Below are positions 24,439 to 35,401 of a stretch of 64,000 bases of DNA, one piece after another. Source of the DNA: Lomentospora prolificans (Eukaryota > Ascomycota > Sordariomycetes > Microascales > Microascaceae); contig JARFXM010000004.1 of the NCBI GenBank assembly GCA_029532625.1, positions 1,922,001-1,986,000 of the forward strand, written 5' to 3'. Positions within the stretch are counted from its first letter, which is position 1. Every line of letters begins with the position of its first letter. A program made the position numbers and the translations under genes. The notes below the pieces were generated by a model. That model ran no database searches, was not told where the DNA came from, and saw only the letters and a program-made list of their open reading frames with translations.

Positions 24439-27400
24439 TTAGTCGTCTTCCTCTTCCGCTTCTACCTTGGACTTGTTATCCTTCGCCCACTCGCAAATCT
24501 TACAAGTGTTCGCTGCCTCCCTGTTGATGTCGGGAAAAACGAGGTCAAAGACCTCCGAATACCAGCTGACGGGTTTGCCTTCAATGCCCTCCCTGATGTT
24601 CTGTAAACGCATGTTAGTACACTCGTGACATGATGTGGGTAGCGAAAATGCATCATAACGTTACCTCAGGTAGCTCCAGCCAGTCCGAAAGGTTATCCTT
24701 GGGGAAGATGATCATCTCGCAGCCTGCACGGCGCGCTGCAACAGTCTTTTCCCTTAGGCCGCCGATGCGCAGGACTTTACCCGTCAAGGTGATCTCACCA
24801 GTCATAGCGACGGTCGGGGCGATGGGCGTGTCAAGAGCAAGAGAGAGCATGGAGGTCGACATGGTGATACCGGCCGAAGGGCCATCCTTGGGGACAGCAC
24901 CATCAGGGACGTGGAGGTGCATCTTGGCCTTCTGGAAGAAGTGGTTGTCGGGGAACTCCTTAACCATGAAGGACTTGACGAAAGAGTACGCGATAGCAGA
25001 AGACTCCTTCATGACATTCTTGAGGTTGCCTGTGATCTCCAAGCTAGGTCGCGTATGCGGCCTCAGGGGACTCTGCAAAATTGATTCGACGTACAGGGCG
25101 GACCCCCCAAGCTGGGTCCAAGCGAGACCCATTGCAACACCGGCAGGGCTAACATCGTAGAGCCTGTCAGAGGTAAAGACAGGGGGTCCGATATACTCGG
25201 AAAGCCCGTCAGCGCCGATAGAGACGTGTACGTTATCGGGAACCTTGAGAGCACGGAGCGCTTCGGCAGTCTTGACAGTGCCCTCTTCGGGTTCCGAGGT
25301 GGAGGTCTCAGACTCTAAAGAGGACTTGGCCGAATCTTTGGAAGCGCTCTCGGTTGCGGTCGAGCCCTCCGATGAGTTTTCCGCGGTGGTAGAAGCACCC
25401 TCAGGCTGGGCTCCCTCCAGTTCTTGATCTGGCAGGTCTTGAACAATTTTCAGGGCTGCCTTCCTGTAGACCTTCTCGATTTGCTTCTTAAGGTTTCGCA
25501 CACCGGACTCTCGGCAATACGACTTGATAAGCTCGTGAACTGCATCCTCGGTAAGCTCGACATCGGCCTCCTTTAACCCAGCCGCTTCCTTGGCGGAAGG
25601 AGCGAGGTATCGCTTAGCGATCGCCATCTTCTCATCCGCGACGTAACCTGACAGGGTAATAATCTCCATACGGTCGAGGAGTGGCCTTGGGATGGTGTCA
25701 GTCATGTTGGCGGTGCAAACAAAGAGAACCTTAGACAGGTCGACAGGCACGTCCATGTAGTGGTCGAGGAAGGAGCCGTTCTGTTCAGGGTCGAGTAATT
25801 CCAGAAGAGCAGACGAAGGATCTCCCTGATAACCTCGTCCTATTTTGTCGATCTCATCGATAAGAATCAGTGGGTTCTCAGTCTGGCACTTCTTGAGAGC
25901 CTGGATCACGCGACCGGGTAAAGCACCAACGTAGGTGCGACGATGGCCCTTGATTTCCGCGACATCAGTGAGGCCACCAACGCTGAATCTATAGTACTCT
26001 CGATTGAGCGCCCTAGCGATAGACTTGCCGATGCTAGTCTTTCCGACGCCGGGGGGCCCGACGAAGCAGAGGATCTTACCCTCGACGGTACCTCGGAGCT
26101 TGCCGACAGCAATGAATTCGAGGATGCGGTCCTTTACGTCCTTCAGACCATAGTGGTCCTCATCAAGAACCTCCATGGCGTGCTTGATTCCAAAGTTCTC
26201 AATGCTTCGCTGTCCCCATGGAATCTGGGTGAGCCAGTCTAGATAATTCCTCGTCACGTTGAACTCAGATGCCGCCGTCTCCAAATGCGCCAATTTGTTG
26301 ATTTCTTCATCGAACACCTTGCGAACGGCCTCGGGCATTGCCAGCTTCTTTGCCCGGTCCTTGAACTTCTCAACCAGCTTGTCCTTGCCGTCAGTCTCAA
26401 GTCCCAATTCTCGTCGGATACCCTTCATTTGCTCCATCAACCAGTATTCACGTTGGCGTTTAGTTATCTTATTCTCGACATCCTTACTGATCTTGGACTG
26501 AAGTTGAGCATTCATGAGCTCCTTCTTCAGGAGAGTAAGCGCTTTGTGCATGCGGTCCTCGACATCCAAGCTGGATAGGATTTCTTGCAGCTCGGCAGTC
26601 TCACCGGAAGAGACGGCCGCAGCGAAATCGGCGAGTTTTGCCGGATCTGCAGTAACGTTCCCGGTCTGACTCATGGAGAAAGTAGATATTTGGTCCCGGA
26701 AGAGGTTGTTGATTGAAGCCACCTCTTTGAAAACGTTGACTATCTCGTTCGTAACGGCTCGGACGAAGGGGCTCTTGGGATCATAGGGTTCTTCGCTTAG
26801 GTTCTCAACATTGACGAGGCTAACTGGATACTTCTTCAGGAAGCTGGTAGGTTCGTACTGCTGGTTCGGGTCAGGTTTGGGAGTAATCGCAGACTCTTCA
26901 AAGCTGGCAACTACGTCGCCCTTGGGCTCTTCCGCTTCGGTCGGCTTCTGGGGAATGGGCTCGGGCACAGCTGTAGGAGAGACGGCTTCGGCCTTCTTTG
27001 CGTCGGTCGCGGCCGTCGGAGGGATTAAGCTAGAGAGCCGGATACGGCGGTGAGGGTAAAGGATGGCGGTAATTCCACCGTCTTGTCCATGAATAGGGAA
27101 GGCACTGGTGATCTGCGCGAATACTCCGACATCATAGACATCGTCCACATTCCGTATAACGTCAGCATCCTTAGCCTCATCTTTGAAGAGGAAAGTTCCG
27201 ACGTATGGTTGGCCCCGCTTGATCATCTCAGTAATGGCATTCGCAACGTCGGGATCCTTCACGGTGATAGCCTTGTAGAACCCGGGGAACAGTGGTCGCT
27301 TCGTGATGGGGAGAGCGAGGACCTGGGGATAAACCTCAGGGACGACAGGCTTTTGGAGTCCTTTCTCTGCTCCTTTCCTACCCTTCTTGCTACCACTATC

Positions 27401-27841
27401 CGAGCCATCTCCCGCGCCACCCGTGCCTCCAGCTGTAGAGGCCTTGCCATCCTTAGGCCCGGGGCCATTCTCGTTCTTAGCCGAAGCTGTTATCTCGTCA
27501 TCCTTGGCTGATTTTGATTTCTTCGTCTCGGTTGCGGCTGACTCCTCGGTGGCTTTCGGTTCGTCCGGTTTTACTTTGCCGTCCTCTTCGCTATCGGGTT
27601 CGACGGATTTGTTGAAGAACTCGCGGTCGCCATCCTTCTCGTCCTTCCGTCTCGCCAAGCTTGTGGAAAAGCCCGCTAACCGTTGAGATCGGAGCTGGGT
27701 ATGAGGAAAGTTGGGTACGCCGGCAGGTTGCGACGTTGTTCGCGTGAGTAACCGCGTCGCGTGAGTCCTCGAGACGCGGGCCGATGGGTAGGTAATGGAG
27801 TGTCTTAGGCATTGCCTCGACAATTGTGATCGCACGAGCAT
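24439..27841 (-). CDS. pim1: Mitochondrial Lon protease (Pim1)
   Basis: On the minus strand, exon 1 is 27841-24665 and exon 2 is 24600-24439. The 64-nt phase-0 intron (donor GTAACG, acceptor TTTACAG) joins WLELPE to NIREGIEGKPVSWY. The protein has 1112 residues, typical of Pim1. The start MLVRSQLSRQCLRHS is a basic, Ser/Leu-rich mitochondrial targeting sequence; an ATG at 27955 would extend it but spoil that. A charged low-complexity spacer (about 60-170) precedes the LON substrate-binding domain (PLFPGFYKA). The AAA+ module has Walker A GPPGVGKTS near 595 and Walker B LILIDEID near 660. The protease domain has the Ser-Lys dyad (Ser 989 in DGPSAGIT, Lys in GLREKT near 1030). Another charged insert lies between the AAA+ and protease domains. 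It degrades oxidised matrix proteins and supports mtDNA maintenance. The last exon adds a tail with a CKIC pair and an acidic end. Confidence 0.97.
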
Positions 27842-29532
27842 CTTGCTAATGGCGTCTCGCCGGTTACAGCCACCGAAGGGCCTAGACCAAGCCGATGAAA
27901 GGGAGGGGGGAAAAGAGACACTCAGACAATGTCTGCGGGGAAGAGAGAGTCCCAAGAGATGGTGTTGATAACAAAAATGAATATGGGTATGAATGGCCCA
28001 GCTCTAAACTGGAAAACCACCCGGATTAACTAGGATCCTGATTTATAAGATGCTAGAAGTGGAGGTAATTTTTTCTCCACTGAACCTCAAAAGAAACATT
28101 TGAGCAGGTGTCAGTAGTGATGTCGTAAGCATGCAGTTTGGTTGCGGCTCGATCTCGGAGTATCATCGGCAACCAGCTTCGTCTTTTGTGGCCAAACTCA
28201 GAAGTGGAGGATCCTTGATGGCTCAGCAAAGATCACCTGCAAGTACCTTCGTACACCGAGTGGCTTCAAGTGCTTGAAAGGTTTCCTTTAGGTCAGTACC
28301 TCAGTAGGAAAAATTAAACTGAAGGAATAAAACCGCCAATGGCAACCCTGAATGTATGATGTATCCAAACAGGGAACCACAAAGCTATGTGGTGGCCAGC
28401 CTAATTTTGTTTATCCAACGAGATTTTGTAACCCCCGTGGGAGCAGTAGGTAGTCCGGGCCGGCCCATATTCTAGAGAGGACTACCGGCCTGGCTGGCTT
28501 AGTGCCTCCCCCTTTTCACAGCCAGCGGGCTCACGAAGCCGGCTACTTCTCGTAATCCCTCAGCTGAAGGCCAGCTAGTCCAGCAACACACAAGCGCTGG
28601 GGACGCTGGAGTGCATCAGACACCCGCTCACTACTACGAATGCGACGCGAGACGGCATCGGTCACAGCTCCATCAGCCATCTATGTAACGCGAGCCTGAA
28701 GCTGGGAGGATGACGGGAGTCAAGCCTTGCTCTAGACCACCGTCTGCGATTTGGTGTCCGCCAGCTATACAGAAGGTGCATGGAGGATCAGCGCGCTTGC
28801 TCACCTCCCATTACGCAGGCTTAGTCCCCATGTCCATCATCGGAGCGATCCGTGTATGTTCGTCACAAATTCCGCATGCCGCATCGGGTCAACTTAAACT
28901 GAATCCAGCATCTGCCGTATTAAACCAAGGATGCCCGAGAGCGGCCTCGTCCATCATTGATCAATTCCACTTTCTTTGCGGGGAACCCGAAGCTTCAAGC
29001 CACTCGAAAGGGAGGTCCATGCCACCAACCCCCACCTGGCCTACGAAGCAGCTGGCACCCTTGAATCCTCAACCCTACGGAATGCCATAAATGGTGCACT
29101 TATAAGGAATCTATTGAGAACGCAACATCATCACTTCCCCGACCCGTTGGCGCAATCTATTTTAAATCGACTCACCGTTGATGGCGCTTTCGACGAGCTA
29201 GCTTGTATTTAAAAGAACCGGCGCTGCTCTTTCGTAGCCAGCAAGACTCACTTTCTCTCCCCAATCGCTCCGCCCCGCGTGTGTCATTGCACTTACACCC
29301 CGCCCTTAAAAGCTAGCTTGAGGTGCATTTTCTTTCGACACCCTAAACCTCGCGGTCCTTTTCAAATTCCTGATCACGCTTTTGATACCCACAGGCTGTG
29401 GAACTACAGCTCCGACAAGAAATAAAGTCGCCTTGCCTTTGCATTGCAGCCGGCCGCATCCACTATTGTATCTTTTTTTTTCCTTCGTTTCTTTCTCGCT
29501 AGTCCTGCGATACCGAGTGTACCGTCACAGCT
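27842..29532. other. Divergent intergenic region upstream of pim1
   Basis: This 1.7-kb region lies between divergently transcribed pim1 and the small gene at 29533, so it should hold both promoters. It includes a CTGGCTGG motif at 28490-28497 and a T-rich patch at 29470-29480 just before the downstream start. No coding region is supported; the 28710-29090 frame resembles nothing known. Confidence 0.5.
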
Positions 29533-30042
29533 ATGTCGACCGCCAGGCAGAAGAAAGATGTAGCCTCGTCCTTGTCAAACCTTTCGCTAGGCACTTCCAA
29601 AGCTACCAAACCCAAGTCCAAGACAAATGTCGTCGCAGACTCCTGGGAGGACGAGGCCTTGTCTTCGGGGTCCGAGGGCGAAGAGACCGGAGGCAATTCT
29701 CAGAATAACGCCTCTCTACCCTCAGCTCCACCCCCAACGCCCATCACGACATCCCATAACAAGACGGATACGGCCTACGTTCCGGACTTCGCCTCTGGTA
29801 ATTACGTCCCTATGTCGCCAGGAGCACCTGATGGAAGGAGACCCGAGAAGACGGATGCCGTCGCTAGAAGGATGATTGCTGGAGCTCTAGGCATGAGAGC
29901 ACCAAAGCAGACCGAGGAGCAAAAGGCTTACGACAGGGCTATCAAGGAGCAGGCCAGGAAGAAAAAAGAGGAGGAGAGGGAGGCCGAAAGGAGACGCCAG
30001 GAGGAGGCGGAGAAGGCCAAAGCTGCCATGTGGGGAGAGTAG
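29533..30042 (+). CDS. Small charged protein, unknown function
   Basis: An uninterrupted ATG frame of 169 codons. I do not recognise a named family. The N-terminal half is Ser/Lys-rich with a short acidic tryptophan motif (SWEDEALSSGSEGEE, near residues 37-51). The middle (about 70-110) is Pro-rich with YVPDFASGNYVPM. The C-terminal 40 residues (about 126-165) are a long Glu/Lys/Arg/Ala helix, probably a coiled coil, ending in AAMWGE. The clean composition, ATG context and lack of competing frames support a real gene. It is divergent from pim1 and about 880 nt upstream of rrg7 on the same strand. It could be a nuclear or ribosome-associated factor, but nothing in the sequence decides this. 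Confidence 0.72.
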   Translation: MSTARQKKDVASSLSNLSLGTSKATKPKSKTNVVADSWEDEALSSGSEGEETGGNSQNNASLPSAPPPTPITTSHNKTDTAYVPDFASGNYVPMSPGAPDGRRPEKTDAVARRMIAGALGMRAPKQTEEQKAYDRAIKEQARKKKEEEREAERRRQEEAEKAKAAMWGE

Positions 30043-30925
30043 ACTAAAGACGATGTCACGGCCGTTCAGCTATTCTCCAGGTCCATCCCTTGATATTGGA
30101 AACGCGGGGTTCCAAGCTTACACGAATGAGCGGACGGGAACTACCACTTTTGTTTGGAGTTATAGGATCAGGATAAGTGTTTTGTCAAATTACGTTTTTA
30201 TATTTCCCCCCGTACAACTAGACAATGAGAGGTCATGAGGAGGCCTGACCTCGACATATTCGAATTGGGTAATCCGACTTCCCGATCAGAATTGATTCCC
30301 CATTTACCTCCCTCAACAATCCAGAAGACGGTCAAAAACGAGCCCAAGCTTGACCAGGAGCAATTAATATGGGAGAAGAACACCCAGAACGTGACCAAGG
30401 TCGGGAATTAATGTGCATACCAGTAGAGCAGACTTCATAGATTGATGGGAGAGTTCATGGGTAAGACGGGTGGCTACATGAACTAGCAATATGGTGTTGG
30501 TTCGGACGGCTCGATATTGTCTGGCTTCAGAGACTGTTGTTCCGCCTGGACCCGTTTGGAACGTGCGTTGGAATTGGGGGGGTGCCAGCAAGGTGGGTTG
30601 GTGCAGGCCAGACGAGGCCCCAAGCACTCCACTGATTGTCAATGCAAGATCAGTGGATGTGCATCCCTGTACAACAGTGCAATGCCAGCGGTCATCATTG
30701 ATACTACCAAGGTAATTAGGTTGTAATTAGTCTATTCCCCCTATCCCGGTCGGAACGGCTCTGTTGAAGGCGATTAATCTCGGCCCGTCGAGCCACAGTA
30801 TGAAACTTGCCGTCTCGAAACACTTGAATCATTTCCACTGTTAGACCTGGGATAGAACCATAAGAGCTTCCATCACCATATATGTTTCATCAGAAGGTGG
30901 TAGGAAAAGTTTCTGCAACAGTTCG
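30043..30925. other. Intergenic between the 29533 gene and rrg7
   Basis: The 3' region of the small gene and the promoter of rrg7. I see no coding region or repeat of note. Confidence 0.5.
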
Positions 30926-31642
30926 ATGAAACCTCCATTTACTCAGATCCATGGGTTTGGCAGGTCATGCCTTACTCTTAGCCGCCAGCCCTTGAGGCGC
31001 ATCTCCTCGATTGTGCCGCGCCGGAAAGCTATTTTCCCAGATGCCTCGTCAAGTTCACACAGCGACCTACAGTCGTTTTTGAAATACGCCCAAAAATCCG
31101 GTCTCAATCCGAAATCAACCGTCTACGTCGGCACTCATTATGAGTATACAGTGGCAGCCAGCCTGGCCCAGTACGGATTTTCTCTCAAGCGCGTCGGTGG
31201 CGCCTCAGACTTCGGCATCGATCTCCTTGGGAGTTGGGCTTTCCCTTCATCAGCGGAACCACTCAAGACTCTAGTGCAATGCAAAGCAGGTGCTATAGGA
31301 CCGCACACTATCCGTGAGCTCGAGGGAGCCTTTGTTGGTGCGCCTGTTGGATGGAGGGGCCCGGGAGTGCTAGGGATTCTTGCGAGCCGCAAAGTGGCCA
31401 CGAAAGGCGTAGCCGATGCGCTCGCGCGCAGCCGTTGGCCGATGATTTTCTTCTGCTGCTCGACTGATGGCATTATATCCCAGGCCAGGTGGAATCATCG
31501 CGCGGAGCAGGAAGGCTTAGAGGGGTTGCACGCGGCGCTGCTGCGCTCTGGGGACAAGGCAGAGTCACGTATTGTTCTGACCTGGAAGGGGAAAGGTCTA
31601 CCTGCTGCTATCAGTCCTCGATCAGACGAAGCAGACAGATGA
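30926..31642 (+). CDS. rrg7: Rrg7-type mitochondrial protein with Mrr-like nuclease fold
   Basis: A single exon of 238 codons. The first 35 residues are Arg/Ser/Leu-rich with almost no acidic residues, a typical mitochondrial presequence. The rest matches the RRG7 (required for respiratory growth 7, DUF2034) family. Its core resembles restriction-endonuclease-like PD-(D/E)xK proteins of the Mrr type: VGTHYEYTVAASL (Glu 73), GGASDFGIDLLG (Asp 95/Asp 99) and LVQCKAG (Gln 118, Lys 120), followed by IRELEGAF. Yeast RRG7 is needed for respiratory growth, but its molecular role is not settled. Length fits the family. Whether the protein cuts DNA is inference from the conserved residues. Confidence 0.85.
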   Translation: MKPPFTQIHGFGRSCLTLSRQPLRRISSIVPRRKAIFPDASSSSHSDLQSFLKYAQKSGLNPKSTVYVGTHYEYTVAASLAQYGFSLKRVGGASDFGIDLLGSWAFPSSAEPLKTLVQCKAGAIGPHTIRELEGAFVGAPVGWRGPGVLGILASRKVATKGVADALARSRWPMIFFCCSTDGIISQARWNHRAEQEGLEGLHAALLRSGDKAESRIVLTWKGKGLPAAISPRSDEADR

Positions 31643-32443
31643 GCGACTTTGAGATGCGAACAAACATAAGTCCAGCGGCCGCCTGTCTTGCATTTTCGCG
31701 GAGCTTGAGTTATTGAGAGGCTCTGGCTCCGTCCTGGCCTCCCCAATTTGACGAGCCGGGAACCCACGCGAGCGACTCTTGTGCCCAAACTTCCGTAGAG
31801 GAGACTCTGGTATTAGAGCTACTTTCCAAGGACGAGATTGTCAATTTCTTAGTGCCCACTCTGTTGGCCACAGCAACGAGCTCGGGGCAACAAGCGCTGG
31901 CGAAAAGAAGAGACGAAGCTCTTGTAACACTACATGTATAGTATAAACGAAGCGAACCACACCCTTTGATCCTATTCAAAATGCCTACTGCAATATGTGA
32001 GATGCAGTGCCACCATCTCTGGCTAAACTGTCCTGTCTGTTTGTGAATTCCGGCTGTGCAGATGAATACGTCAAATCAATACATCAATGGAATCTCAGCT
32101 GTGGATGCGAGACCAGTAGGTAGCAATATTGAAGTCCTAAAGCTTGATCGATCTATATACTCGTCTGAATGGTATGAGTCCTTCAAAATATCGGCTCAAA
32201 TCCTCTCCCAACGTTTTTCGCTGGGACGGATTCATTATTACTAGGCACTCGGTGGTGCATTCAATGCCATGTTTAGTTGAGTAAGGAGGCTACGCGGGAA
32301 GTGTAACCGACCCCCACTATAGATCGATGAGGCGTGGCGGACTAAATCCACTGCACTTCTCCTACCTCGCTAGAACGTCACACACTCGCAACCGACCACG
32401 AAACAACGATTAAGCGGATTCCAAGTCACCCTATACGAGCACA
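31643..32443. other. Intergenic between rrg7 and med21
   Basis: The 3' region of rrg7 and the promoter of med21. I see no gene or repeat here. Confidence 0.5.
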
Positions 32444-33005
32444 ATGGATAGGTTAACCCAATTACAAGATGCCGTGGACCAGGTAAGGATGCGCACTCGC
32501 GCCTCCAACCCCCCCCCCCAACTGCCCGACGCAAGGCTGACCGAGATCGTCCCCGTAGCTCGCCCTTCAATTCGTCGCGTCCATCCACTTCGCACACAAG
32601 CGTCACGACCTCGAGAAACTAGGTCCCAACGACAAGATCCGAAGCGTGAAGCAGGAGGAAGAGAAAGAAGGTACCGCGACCGTCCCTCGAGCGCCCCGGT
32701 AGAACGAATTGCAGGCTAACCGATTTGCTTCAACTAAACTTTCAGTCGATCCGCTGCCCGAAGAGGAATTCCGCGCCGGCCTCCTTGAGCTATCACGCGA
32801 CCTCATTCTCAAGGAGCAGCAGATTGAAGTACTCATATCGACTCTCCCGGGGCTGGATAGTAGCGAGCGCGACCAAGAGCAGTGCATAAAGGAACTTGAA
32901 GAGGAGCTCAAGGCGGCGGAGGAACAGCGACAAGATGCGCTGAAGGAGAAGGAAAGAGTCGTTGGGCAACTTGACAAAATTTTGAAGAGCGTGAGGCGGC
33001 CGTGA
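32444..33005 (+). CDS. med21: Mediator complex subunit 21 (Med21/Srb7)
   Basis: Three exons (32444-32482, 32559-32670, 32746-33005) give 136 residues, the usual Med21 length. The first exon is only 39 nt and encodes MDRLTQLQDAVDQ. Intron 1 has donor GTAAGG and acceptor CCGTAG; intron 2 has donor GTACCG and acceptor TTCAG. The joins read DAVDQ-LALQFVASIHFAHKRH and EEEKE-VDPLPEEEF. The N-terminal helices are the conserved Med7-binding part. The C-terminal half (LILKEQQIEVLISTLPGL, then a Glu/Lys/Gln helix) is the coiled coil pairing with Med7 in the Mediator middle module. The gene is convergent with the Sdt1 gene, with 289 nt between their stop codons. Confidence 0.95.
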
Positions 33006-33294
33006 TACGACTGGTCTGAGCCCGAAACTTTTGGTACACATATTGACGGCGTTTGGGCGGGGAGTTCACAGGCTGTATTCCCATGGTATTCGTATATCAA
33101 CTAGTGCTTTCTAAAAACTGGATTCGTGACATCTAACCCTTTCTAAACTCTACGTTCCGCTCTAGCAACGATGTGAATATGATGCTGCCGTATCAACGCC
33201 TGCTACCCAAGACCCCTACGCCTCACTAGGCCGCGCAATGCCCATCCCTGTCTCCGACGCCATATCACCGCCAAAGTCCCCTTTCGCCCCTCGT

Positions 33295-34204
33295 CTAAGC
33301 TCTACCATTCCTGGATTTGAAGAACTGGGGGAAAATATCCCGCAGTTCGTGTAGAGTTCGAATTTGGTGCTTGCATGCGGGCTTCTCTGGAAGGGGGGTT
33401 CCTTCCTCTATCAAGTGAGCTACTGACCAGCCGAACTCCTCGGCCTTGTTGCAATTCAAGTACGAGTCATCTGTATAATTAGCTATGATTAGCAAGCTAA
33501 GTCGGTATATTTGATGGCAGATGGTGGCTTACCGACAAAGAAGCAGTCTTCCACACGGCTGACTCCTGCCTCCCTCATACCCTTTTCATACATAAGCCTG
33601 CTCGGTTTGCAAATAAGAGGGGATCGAGAGTAGTCGCAAAAGGTCATGCCCTCGAAAAGATCATCCACTTGGAGGAGCTTGGTAACCCGTTTCCCGTGGT
33701 TTACATAGGCATTGGTAAAGAGCCACAGAGTAACTTTGCTCTTGTCAATATCTTCAAGTAGGCTCCTCAACTCCGAGTCCGGAGTGATGACATCCTCGAG
33801 TACCAGGGCGTCATCGACTTTGGCGTTGTATTCTAGAGGATCTATCTGATGATGGCGGACGAGACCCTCGATAGCTAGACCATAGTTTTTGTAATATTCA
33901 TAATGAAGCCTTATAGCTTCCTCTTTTGGGAGGTTCAGATGCTCCTGGAAGTATTTGTCGATGAGAAGTGCCATCCGATCATGAACCCTCCTACCTACAA
34001 CATGGTCAGAATACCGGCCGGCTGGCAGAGCGCACAACTCACAGGAGACTTACTCTTTGAGTATAAGCAGTTGTCGATGTCGCTAAGAAGCGAGTTAGCA
34101 AGGGGTACATAATAGCGAATGCGGGAACAGCATCCATACAAGAAAAACACCGGCTTGGCCGAGCGCGGGGCGTCGCCATTGGCGTGGGTTCCGTTCGTCG
34201 CCAT
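33295..34204 (-). CDS. sdt1: Pyrimidine 5'-nucleotidase, HAD family (Sdt1-type)
   Basis: Four minus-strand exons (34204-34140, 34082-34054, 33994-33533, 33470-33295) give 243 residues. Exon 2 is only 29 nt, between introns of 57 and 59 nt. Joining restores HAD motif I as FFFDIDNCLYSKS with the nucleophile and acid Asp 23 and Asp 25; without the micro-exon the active site is lost. Other motifs are LWLFTNAY (motif II Thr), ICKPSRLMY (motif III Lys) and VEDCFFVDDS (motif IV). The helical cap contains YGLAIEGLVRHHQIDP, strongly conserved in fungal SDT1/PHM8 proteins. It dephosphorylates pyrimidine nucleoside monophosphates; yeast Sdt1 also handles 6-azauracil nucleotides and Phm8 handles lysophosphatidate, so substrate range is uncertain. 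A TGACTCA heptamer lies 185 nt upstream (34389-34395), but such sites are expected by chance in a window this size. Confidence 0.9.
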
Positions 34205-35401
34205 GGCGGTCTTAGCATACGTTCGTGATGTGGTGGGGAGCCGAGTAGAAATTTGCCAAGGAGAGACCCTTTCTGGGATAAAGACGCACTGAAGAGGCGA
34301 CTTGGTCTGGATATGTTTGGAAGTGGTCCCCGACACCCCTCGTGGCGGACCGCAACTGGCTCTACGTCTATTACCAAGAGTGGCAGGATGACTCAATGAC
34401 GGCGATGTTACAGGGTGGTTATGCAGAGGCTTCGTGGCAGACCGACCAGGAAACAGTGAAAGGGCTCGTCGAGGAGACAGGCTTAGCATCTTCAACAGGC
34501 AGATACTGCTTGACCCCTCGGTACTAGTGGAGGACTGCGCAAACAGCTTCCTATTGAAGTTGCTTTGTCTAGGGGAAAGCGAGCGCGATTAATAATTCTA
34601 CCCCATCTTACACTAAACGTGGAGGGTTTGCGCTTGGGATTAGAATAGCGTCAGGTGCTAGGATGCTGGGGAATAAAAAGAGAAGGGGATAGAACTTAAA
34701 ACAAGTCCAACTTTGTTTAACGTCCAAGAATGTAAGCTTCAAATGTCTATAGTGTTACAGCGATGGAAAAAAAAAATAGTATCTCATTGAGCTTGGTTCA
34801 ATGCCAGCGGGAATTGGAAACCCGTTTGGAGAAAGCCAGCACACCAGTTTATAATACAGTCTGGTGCGCATGTCCGTCCCTGAAAACAGGCCATTACCCA
34901 GTATTAGCCAGCTGGCTGGCAGTGGGCGATTCTAAAGATGTGGAGGCTGTCACATTGTTGGGCGGCCTCATAACATAAGTAGGCAACTAAGGAGTGTTTT
35001 GGCATTATTCGATCTAATCAATGATTGGCCAAACCTCGATATGTACTTGGGTGGGGACCCGGGCCCATATTTCTTCCCTGCTTGCAGCTCACCTCACATT
35101 TATTTTCCTGTGTCGCGATTTCAATTTTTGGTCGTCCTTTTTGCGTCTCCGAGCCTCGTTTTGGAGAGCAGCTTCAACCATCCACTTGATACCAACAGCC
35201 ACTGTTCGATGTCTAGATATCATCTGGCATTCATTTAAACAAAACGTGTTTGTGTCTCGCGCGTGGTGATCGTGGCCAAGATAACCATATATTCGCCCAG
35301 AGGTCGACTCGTCATTTCATGCGAGCCTTCGACTCAGCATCTACGAGGGTAACCCGGCTATCTTGGTGATTTCTTGACTCGCCCGTCAAGTCTTGGCCGC
35401 G
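34205..35401. other. Divergent intergenic region between sdt1 and the 35402 gene
   Basis: It holds the promoters of both flanking genes. Visible elements are a TGACTCA at 34389-34395 and a CTGGCTGG motif at 34912-34919. No coding region is supported. Confidence 0.5.
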
